A DNA stretch of 15,174 nt, taken from an uncultured Clostridia bacterium. Lineage in GTDB: Bacteria; Bacillota; Clostridia; Christensenellales; Borkfalkiaceae. Location of the stretch: the NCBI GenBank assembly GCA_947177825.1, contig CAMWWA010000016.1:1-15174 (forward strand). The letters are read 5' to 3'. Positions within the stretch are counted from its first letter, which is position 1, and every line of letters begins with the position of its first letter. The position numbers were made by a program, and so were the translations under genes. The notes beneath the pieces were generated by a model that saw only the letters and a program-made list of their open reading frames with translations, was not told the DNA's origin and did not search any database. This document shows, in pieces, positions 7,083 through 14,200 of the stretch.

Positions 7083-7116
7083 AAAAAAATTTAAACTGCG
7101 TTTAAAACGCTTTAAA
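7083..7116 (-). terminator. terminator-like hairpin in the hydrolase-rho leader
   Basis: Read on the minus strand, TTTAAA GCGTT (loop TTA) AACGC, a 2-nt bulge, then TTTAAA forms a stem of up to 11 bp. Seven T residues follow directly (7083-7089). It lies about 18 nt after the predicted transcription start and about 50 nt before the hydrolase ATG, so it would be an attenuator rather than an end-of-gene terminator. The stem is AT-rich and weak, so efficiency is uncertain. Confidence 0.35.
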
Positions 7117-7140
7117 AACTTTGTAAGACTTACCTTTTTA

Positions 7141-7169
7141 AATATATCCTAACTTTATAAAATTGTCAA
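7141..7169 (-). promoter_or_regulatory. sigma-A promoter of the hydrolase-rho-obg-yhbY unit
   Basis: The -35 is TTGACA (7164-7169, perfect), the spacer is 17 bp, and the -10 is TATATT (7141-7146, five of six). Transcription should start near 7134, leaving a leader of about 100 nt before the hydrolase ATG. The -35 lies only 13 bp past the stop of the upstream gene. Confidence 0.85.
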
Positions 7170-7181
7170 GTGAATTACAAC

Positions 7182-7559
7182 TCACTCCGGGCATCGTGCC
7201 GTCACGCTTATGCGCGTGCTCTCGCCGCCCTCGCCGTCCGAAAACGCACATTCCGCCGTACAGTCACTACCGTCGAAACGGGCTGCATATTCTTCGGTAA
7301 AAACAGTAAACGAGCCGCCGTTTTGTCCGTCTGAAATTAAGCACCCCGTCCTTTCGCCCTGAACGAACGACATTTGCAGATTTATATTTCCCGTACGGGT
7401 TTGCCGCATAGCATGTTCCGAAATTTCAAGCGCATACTTCGCGCCGTCGAAAGAGTATTCCAAACTCAATACGCCGCCTTCGAAAACGCCTTCCGCGTCC
7501 ACCGCAACCACGCTCTGTTCTCCGCCCGACGACTGAATAATTTCAAGCGAGTATTTCAT
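7182..7559 (-). CDS. DUF1934/YwiB-like small beta-barrel protein
   Basis: This 125-residue protein is rich in alternating polar/hydrophobic residues, as expected for an all-beta fold. The pattern RTGNINLQMSFVQGERTG (55-72), a following Gly-rich turn and the spacing of the N-terminal strands resemble the DUF1934 (YwiB) family of lipocalin-like proteins. The function of that family is not established. There is no signal peptide or membrane segment. Its ATG lies 7 nt after the tyrA stop, and a GAGGG straddles that stop codon, so the two genes are cotranscribed. Assignment to the family rests on pattern resemblance only. Confidence 0.6.
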   Translation of the reverse strand: MKYSLEIIQSSGGEQSVVAVDAEGVFEGGVLSLEYSFDGAKYALEISEHAMRQTRTGNINLQMSFVQGERTGCLISDGQNGGSFTVFTEEYAARFDGSDCTAECAFSDGEGGESTRISVTARCPE

Positions 7560-7566
7560 TTTGCCC

Positions 7567-8433
7567 TCACTTCAACTCTGTCACGCTTATGCCGTCGCCA
7601 GTAAAATTGTTCGCCTTGCCGTTGCGGTAAGCCTGCGCGCCTATACTCAGATTATCCCTGACCACTGACGAATCACCGCTTGCCTTCGCACTTTCCAGAG
7701 CCGCAATAAATTTGCCTAAGGACGCGTGCAGATTTTTTACAGTCGTCAGCAGGTTGTCCGCATTATTCAAATACAGCTCCGCCCACACGTTTTCGTCCAC
7801 GCCTGCAATGCGCGTCATATCCTGAAAGCTGCCGCCCGTAAACCCGAGGCAGCCGTCAATTTCTTTGTCGTTGACGTAGCAGTTGGAAACGACGTGAGCC
7901 AGCTGCGAGGTATACGCTATCTTCCTGTCGTGAACGTCCGCCGAGCACTCGACTATGCGCTTGAAGCCCATATCCTTTGTCAGCGATTTAATAAGCGATA
8001 ACGCGCTTTCGTCGGTATATATGCCGCGCGTAACCACCATACTCGCGTTGTCGAAAAGGTCTGCGCAGGCGTTTTCCACACCCGAAACCTCCTTGCCCGC
8101 CATGGGGTGAGTGCCTACGTATTTTATATCGGGCTTTGCGGCGTAAACACCGTCCTCGATATACTTTTTGACTCCGCAGATATCTGCAACCACCGCGCCG
8201 CTTTTAAAGCGCGTGTTCAAAATAAAGTCAAGCGCAGGCTTGGGCGGCAGTGCTACGAACGTAACGTCGTACACCCCGAAGTCCTCCGCCGCTCCGTCTA
8301 TAATACCGTGTTCCAGCGCAAACCGCACGGGGGCTTGCGAACGGTTGTACCCGTCTACTTTATAGCCCGCGCGCTTCAACGCCATACATATGGAGCCGCC
8401 TATAAGTCCCAGCCCGACAACGCAAATTTTCAT
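7567..8433 (-). CDS. tyrA: prephenate dehydrogenase (TyrA type)
   Basis: This 288-residue protein oxidises prephenate to 4-hydroxyphenylpyruvate with NAD(P)+, a step in tyrosine synthesis. The N-terminal Rossmann domain shows VVGLGLIGGS (5-14). The active-site block THPMAGKE (108-115), HDRKIAYTSQLAHVV (168-182) and FQDMTRIA (203-210, with the conserved Arg208) follow. No chorismate mutase or ACT domain is attached, so the length is that of the minimal monofunctional form. No other aromatic-pathway gene is in the window. The Shine-Dalgarno is poor (GGGTAAAG). An NADP-dependent arogenate dehydrogenase would look the same at this level. Confidence 0.9.
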   Translation of the reverse strand: MKICVVGLGLIGGSICMALKRAGYKVDGYNRSQAPVRFALEHGIIDGAAEDFGVYDVTFVALPPKPALDFILNTRFKSGAVVADICGVKKYIEDGVYAAKPDIKYVGTHPMAGKEVSGVENACADLFDNASMVVTRGIYTDESALSLIKSLTKDMGFKRIVECSADVHDRKIAYTSQLAHVVSNCYVNDKEIDGCLGFTGGSFQDMTRIAGVDENVWAELYLNNADNLLTTVKNLHASLGKFIAALESAKASGDSSVVRDNLSIGAQAYRNGKANNFTGDGISVTELK

Positions 8434-8466
8434 TTTCTTTACCCGTCTGAAAAATTTTACGGTTTA

Positions 8467-8495
8467 AGTATACCACATACTACCGCTTTTAACAA
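8467..8495 (-). promoter_or_regulatory. sigma-A promoter of tyrA and the following small gene
   Basis: The -35 is TTGTTA (8490-8495), the spacer is 17 bp, and the -10 is TATACT (8467-8472) preceded by TGG, which gives an extended -10. Transcription should start near 8460, about 27 nt before the tyrA ATG. It lies in the 82-bp gap after the helicase gene. Confidence 0.8.
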
Positions 8496-8515
8496 TGCAT
8501 TTTTAATTATTTATT

Positions 8516-11134
8516 TCACCTGAAACCGTAAGTTATAGCATCGTCGTTCAAGGTTATATACGAGCGGTTGCGGCACTTGATTATCAGCTTGCGCCCTTCC
8601 TTGGTGCGCGTATATACCATATCCATTTTGCCTACCGAGCGGCCAAGCCTGCGCGCAAGCAGCTCGGCGTACTCCTTTTTCGTGCCCAGAACGTCGGGGC
8701 AGGCAAGCGCGCATTTATAGCGGTATCCGCCCAACCTTCCGCGCGGAATAAGCAGGTATCTGGGACTGTCAATGGGCGACAGCATCTGCTTGACCGCGTT
8801 GTGGAAAACGTGCTTGTCGTGTACCGAAGCGTTGGTCAGCTCGACTCTAATCAACGTGCCCGACCTCGTGCCGTCAACGTTCAGCTTGGCGTCTTTATTT
8901 ATAAGCTGCGCGTCCTTCATTGCAAGCAGAACGCAGTCGCATAGCGTGTGGATTGATTTTTGCGGACTGATATGCTTTAAAATTTTGTTGACTACCAACA
9001 TGCATAAAACCACCAGCACGATAAGGCACGCTATAAAGGCGAGCGCCGCAACGGTGGTGCGCAAAAAATCGTCGGCAATAATATTACGCCACGTGCACGC
9101 AATAAACAACGCGATTAAACACGCAGCTATGGAAATAAGAAGCGCCGCGGTATATACGTTGGCGAACAGGAACGGCGGCACTTTCCCCGCCTTTGGCACG
9201 CTGCTGACCTCGTTGAAATACTCCGATTTACCCACGGCAGTTTTCCACACGCGGCTTAAATCGTTCCGTGCGGAAAGCTTAAGCGTTTCGCCGTTTATGC
9301 TCTCTACGCCCTCTTTGGTATAAGGCGGCTTGATTACGGTTACGCGCGAGATTCCGCTCTCGATAGCGCCCGTTTCGTAGTTGGGCGCGACGAAGCAATC
9401 GAAGCGCCGCTTAACCGTTTCGTAATCGCAGGAATTTAATTCCGCCGCGTTATCGGGCGTTATTTTATTCAGTAAGCCGTCCTCGTAAAGCTTGGGGCGC
9501 TCCACCGTAACCAGGTGCCATATATTAGCCGTCTTGTCGGCATGCGCCCTGTCCGTGCGGATAGCCCTGCCGCGCATCTGGTTGGACAGCATAAAGCTGC
9601 CCACGAAGCTTGCAAGAATGAGCGAGTTGACGCACGGCGCGTCCCATCCCTCGCCCAAAAGCGACTTGGTGCCGACCATTACCGTAAAGCAATTGTTTTC
9701 GAACAGCTCGCCGACAAGCCGCACCTTTTCCCTGTTGCCCGCACGGAAATTGAATTTGGAATATCCCGTCTCGCCGAGAGGCGACGAGGAATAATCCGCA
9801 CCCGATTTATCCAACTGCTCCCTGCAGTAGTCGGGCAATATAACCAGCCCGCCGGACAGCGCCGCAACCGTAGCGCCCGTCCGCCTAACCGTTTCGAACA
9901 CGCTTACAACGCTTACCGCGTCGGGCGTTTCTTCCGAGCCTATCAGCGCGAGCTCGTCGCTTTTTATATAGTCGGTCAGGATGAGCATTCTAAGGTTTTC
10001 GCGCCTGTTCTCAACCTCGCTTTTAACGATATCCGCAATGCCGGCAAGCTTACCCGTAGAGGCTATCAGCCGCCTTTTCAGCTTTTCGTTCAGCCCCAGG
10101 CAGACCTCGCCGCGGTCGCACACGCCGCGCCTTTTGAATACGGCAAAGCACTCCCCGCTCTCCTCCTCTGTCAGCAGTCCGCCCTTTATCAAAAAGTTTA
10201 CCGCGCTGTTCAGCCGTGCGAGGGTTGCGCGCGGAAAGTTTTTGGAAACGCCAAGAACGCGCGCAATCTTCTTGTCGGGCACCAGCCCCGCGTCTTTTAT
10301 CAAAACGAGCAGACATATAACGTCCTCTGCATTGGCATACAAAAAGTCGTAATCCTCTCTGAGCTCCGCAAGCTTGTCGGCGGCAAGCCGCACCCACGGC
10401 GAGGAGTACAGCTCTTCCAAAGCCTCCGCCGCGCGCTTTCTGTAGTCTTCGAAAACCGCCGCGTCCTGCGGTGTCGGATAGGTAAAATAAATATAATCCT
10501 GGTGCGGACAAAGCGAGTTTTCGCGCACCAGCTCGGGCACCGAAATTTCCTCGTCAATCTCGCCGCACACGTCCAGATACCGCTCCCATTCGTTGGGCGC
10601 CGCGTCGTACGGCGGAGTCGCCGTCAGCGCGATTGTCTTCACGCGCCCTTTAAGTTGCGTCAACACGTTGGTAAGCGCCTTCTGCCACTCGTTTTGCAGG
10701 TGGTGCGCCTCGTCCAGGCACACGGTCTTAACGCCGTGCCTCTCCATCTCGGCAAAAAAGTCGAATGAGGAATAGTCCTCGCCGTCCTCATTATCCTTCA
10801 GCCTTTTAACCGCGGCGTGCAGCGCCTGATAGGTCACGCAGGTCACGGGCTTGGGCGATTTAAGGTCGTAGGAAATATATTCGTCAACGTTCTTGCCGTT
10901 CAGAAAGTGCTCGGCAAATCTGTCGCCCCACTGGTTGCGAATGGTCGTCGTGGGCGAAAGAATGAGGCACGGCTCCTTCAGCCTCACTATAAGCTCCAGC
11001 CCCAGAACGGTCTTTCCGCTGCCGGGCGCGGCGACGATATGAATTTTTCCGTCGTTTAAATATTCGGTTGAATTGTCCAGAACCCTCTGCTGATAGTTCC
11101 TGAAGGTTCCGTTGAATTTAACTTTTTCGAACAT
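8516..11134 (-). CDS. membrane-anchored DEAH-type SF2 helicase
   Basis: This 872-residue protein has a superfamily 2 helicase core. Motifs in order are FRNYQQRVLD (11-20, Q-like), Walker A AAPGSGKT (35-42), LSPTTTIRNQW (59-69), DEAH (141-144) and LTATPP (170-175). After a long intervening region (about 200-460) come motif V GTKSLLGEGWDAP (488-500) and motif VI QMRGRAIRTD (519-528). Two strongly hydrophobic helices follow at about 654-680 and 692-717, joined by a short polar loop. A 155-residue C-terminal domain rich in basic residues ends the protein. Both soluble parts should be cytoplasmic, so the helicase is predicted to sit on the inner face of the membrane. This is unusual for SF2 enzymes. 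No nuclease, methylase or known defence partner is adjacent, so its substrate (DNA or RNA) is unknown. The ATG has no Shine-Dalgarno; see the promoter at 11141-11169. Confidence 0.88.
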   Translation of the reverse strand: MFEKVKFNGTFRNYQQRVLDNSTEYLNDGKIHIVAAPGSGKTVLGLELIVRLKEPCLILSPTTTIRNQWGDRFAEHFLNGKNVDEYISYDLKSPKPVTCVTYQALHAAVKRLKDNEDGEDYSSFDFFAEMERHGVKTVCLDEAHHLQNEWQKALTNVLTQLKGRVKTIALTATPPYDAAPNEWERYLDVCGEIDEEISVPELVRENSLCPHQDYIYFTYPTPQDAAVFEDYRKRAAEALEELYSSPWVRLAADKLAELREDYDFLYANAEDVICLLVLIKDAGLVPDKKIARVLGVSKNFPRATLARLNSAVNFLIKGGLLTEEESGECFAVFKRRGVCDRGEVCLGLNEKLKRRLIASTGKLAGIADIVKSEVENRRENLRMLILTDYIKSDELALIGSEETPDAVSVVSVFETVRRTGATVAALSGGLVILPDYCREQLDKSGADYSSSPLGETGYSKFNFRAGNREKVRLVGELFENNCFTVMVGTKSLLGEGWDAPCVNSLILASFVGSFMLSNQMRGRAIRTDRAHADKTANIWHLVTVERPKLYEDGLLNKITPDNAAELNSCDYETVKRRFDCFVAPNYETGAIESGISRVTVIKPPYTKEGVESINGETLKLSARNDLSRVWKTAVGKSEYFNEVSSVPKAGKVPPFLFANVYTAALLISIAACLIALFIACTWRNIIADDFLRTTVAALAFIACLIVLVVLCMLVVNKILKHISPQKSIHTLCDCVLLAMKDAQLINKDAKLNVDGTRSGTLIRVELTNASVHDKHVFHNAVKQMLSPIDSPRYLLIPRGRLGGYRYKCALACPDVLGTKKEYAELLARRLGRSVGKMDMVYTRTKEGRKLIIKCRNRSYITLNDDAITYGFR

Positions 11135-11140
11135 AGCACC

Positions 11141-11169
11141 ATTATAGTAAAACGCGCCGCCAAAGTCAA
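11141..11169 (-). promoter_or_regulatory. helicase promoter, probably leaderless transcript
   Basis: The -35 is TTGACT (11164-11169), the spacer is 17 bp, and the -10 is a perfect TATAAT (11141-11146). Only six bases separate the -10 from the ATG, so the predicted +1 falls on or next to the A of the start codon. No alternative start codon lies between the ATG and the Q-like motif. Confidence 0.82.
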
Positions 11170-11170
11170 T

Positions 11171-11206
11171 AAGGAAAAAGCCCCGCGGCGCAAACGCCGC
11201 GGGGCT
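11171..11206 (-). terminator. intrinsic terminator of the surface-protein gene
   Basis: A 12-bp perfect GC-rich stem (11179-11190 with 11195-11206) has a 4-nt loop and is followed on the minus strand by a T-rich run (CTTTTTCCTT). It begins 7 nt after the surface-protein stop codon. It insulates the helicase from upstream transcription, and its T-run lies directly against the helicase -35. Confidence 0.93.
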
Positions 11207-11212
11207 GATTTA

Positions 11213-14200
11213 TCAATCCTTCTTTTCTTCTTCACCGAAGCTCATATCGTCGGTCACGGGGTCCGCGGGCTTATAGAAGCCGCCCACGTCAAACACCCTT
11301 CCGTCGTCCACGGGCATAGGCGCCACGTAGTTGCGCACCACCGTCCTTACCGGAGCCGCCTGCGCCGCCGCTCTGTCCGCGGGCTGCACGGGCTTCTTGG
11401 TCGTGTCAATCTTAGTGGTCGTCACCGTAGTCATAACCGCGTCGGGCGGAATCTGAGAAGGTGAGTTTGCCGTTGCAGTAGGCGCGCCGCCGTCCGTCAG
11501 TTGAGCGGGCTGCGGAGGTTGCGCCGCAACGACCTGCTGCGTAGCCGAAGCAAGCACGTTTTTAAGCGCCATAGTCATAATCTCGGTCATGGCGTCCACG
11601 CTTATGCCTGCCGTCTGCGCCTTGCCGCCCGACTTTTCAAGCACGAAGTCGTTGCGCATAGCGTTCTGCTCCGCCTTGATTGCGGCTTGCTCGGCTTTGA
11701 TTTCGGCAAGCTCCTTAGCCGCCTGTTCCGCCTTCATTGCCGCGAATTCCGCCTGCATCTGCATAAACATTGCTTCGGTTATCGAGCCGCCGCCCATTGA
11801 ACCGCCCATAGCGGAAGGCTGCGCGCTTTGGGGCATTCCCTGCGGCATATACTGGGGTTGAGGTGCATATTGAGGCATCGGCTGGGGAATATACTGAGGT
11901 GCGGGAGCCGCCTGCGCCTGGCTAAGCCTTGCCATTCTCTCCTCGCGTTCAAGCTTGCGCTCTTCCCTCTCGCGCTCTTCCTTTTCAAGCCTGCGCTGTT
12001 CTGCAAGCTCCTCGCGCTCGCGCTTCTTCTTTCTGCTCTTTGCCGCGCACGCAATAATTATAATAAGCAGTATCAGCAGCAACAATCCTGCCGCGCAGCA
12101 GATTACAAGCGTCAGGTTGCCCTGCACGAATTTCTTCGCGCCGTTAAAGAACGCTTCGGTCTTGCTCTGGGGCACGGTGTAAACGGTTTTGTCCGAAATC
12201 TGGAAGCCGTTTTCAAACTCGAAGTTGTTTGCTTCCTCGCCCGTCAAAGTCGCGTTCACCCAATACGAATTGCCGCCCTTGCCCTTAAAATCAATCGTTT
12301 CCAGAGCCGCGCCGTTCTGCTCCTCGTAATAGGCGTAGCTTATCTTCAACAGGTTCTCGTCCGCAGCCATTGCCGCAAACTGAGAAGGCAGTTTAAGTAT
12401 TGCGCCGTTCTCGCCGCTCTTATCCCACATATCGTCGGTAATGCGGAAACGGTTAATCATCCAGTTATATTCATACTCGCTGCCTATAACTTCCTCGCCG
12501 TCGGCAAACGCAATTGCGAACGTGACCTTAGCCTTAAGCGCTTCCGCGCCACCCTCTTCCGCCGCCTTAACGAACTGATAATTCGCGCCGTCTATAAGCG
12601 CAATGGTCGTAAAGTAACCGCTCTTTCTGTAATCACGTCCCGAAACTATTCCGTTCTCGCCTTCCGCCGCGCCTATAAGCTTCATTATAGACGAATCGAA
12701 ACCGTCCAGATAATCGGCAAGATAAATCGTTTCGCCCGTGAATACTATCTCGCGAACGGTGGGCAAAAGCACGTTGCACTTGAAAATTTCAAACTCGAAC
12801 TCTTTTTGCGAAAGAACGTAAAAATCTTCGTTGACCGCTTTAAGGCTTACGGTTATCGTATATTTACCCGCGCCGAGCTTGTTCATAAACTTGACAAGTT
12901 CGGTGTCGTCGCCGTCAAAGGTCTGCGCGCTTTCAAGCGTATCGCTCGAAATGGTAACTTCCGTGCGCCTGCTCTCGTCCGCCGTGCCTCTTACAACGCT
13001 TACCGCAAAATCAACCTTGCCGTACTCCGCGCCACTTCCCGTCACGCCGACGGTAAGCGCGGTCTTGGGCGTACCCGTACTGAACGGGCGGCTGCTCGTA
13101 ACTATATTGACCTCGGTAACGCCGTCCTTCATCTGCACGCGCACCGTGCCGCTTACCGAATTGGTTTCGGACCAGTTTTCCGCTATGTAAGCTTTAATGC
13201 CGTCAAGCGTGTAGTCCGTGCCGTCCACGGTGTAAATATAGTCGTAGTACTGCGAATAATCCTTTTTGTCGTCAAACACGATTGCGGGGAATTCGAACGC
13301 GTTATCGCCGACTTCCACGTTCTGCGTGTCGCTCCATGTGTAGGGCAAAGCCTTTGCGGCTATTTCCCACTTGCAGGGTATCATTACGTACCCCGTCTTA
13401 TCCGTCGTCGTGTAGTTATCGCTTTTAATGGTCAGCCCGACGTTGGTCGTCTTCTGTCCCTGTTCGGTGGGGTCGTTCAAGGGGTTGTAAGAAGCTTGGT
13501 AATCCCCCTCTTCAAGCCCTAAGCTCTTCATATACGAAGGCGAAATGCGTATCGAAATCGGGTCGCCAGTATACGAAGGCTTATTGCCCACCGAAAGCTT
13601 TTTCCAGGTTACGCCGTTATCGTCGGTGTACTCCCATTCGGGATTTGAAAAATCAAGCTTTTTGGGCACGATTTTAATCGTGAGAGTGAAAGGTCCGTCC
13701 GAGCAGGTTTCTTCGCTGCTCTTGGGCTTGATTGCAAAGGTCGCGGTATAAGTACCTACGTCTTTGGCGTTAATAAACGAACCCGTCAAATCACCGTCCT
13801 GTTCGAGATAGGGCGCGTCCGAAGCGCTGCCGAAATTGACCTTGACGTTCTGCAAAGTCAGCGGGGTACCCGTGTATTCCATCTCGAAAACGGCTTTACC
13901 GTCTTCGTAATCGTCCGTAACGTACGTTTTTCCGTCAATAGTCCACTTAATGTCGTTGCTGCCGAGGCTGAGCCCCTTTGCCGTAACACTGAAGCTGTAA
14001 GTGACGCTGCCCGAGTAATTTTCCCCCTCAGCGGTTTTTACAGTCAGCACGTAGTCGCCCTTTGCAAAGCCCTTGCCTATCGTAACGGTGCCCGTTGTGC
14101 CGTTGACCGTAATACTGCCGTTCTGCTCCTCTCCGTGGTTAAGCGTGTAAGTAGCAACGAGATTAACCGTCGTGTCGCCATCGCAAAGCTCCGTGGGTAT

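Noticed and set aside
7169..7186. AGTGA/TCACT inverted repeat overlapping the stop of the DUF1934-like gene and the -35 of the hydrolase-rho promoter
   Set aside because: The stem is 5 bp with an 8-nt loop and no T-run, so it is too weak to call an operator or terminator.
9515..10768. Plus-strand open frame (417 codons) opposite the helicase
   Set aside because: The minus strand here encodes intact helicase motifs, and the plus frame shows only a skewed Arg/Val/Gln-rich composition typical of antisense frames.
11828..13522. Long plus-strand open frame (564 codons) opposite the surface-protein gene
   Set aside because: Its translation is rich in Arg, Leu, His and Ala with no domain pattern. 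It is the antisense shadow of a clearly coding minus-strand frame with a TM helix, coiled coils and Ig-like repeats.
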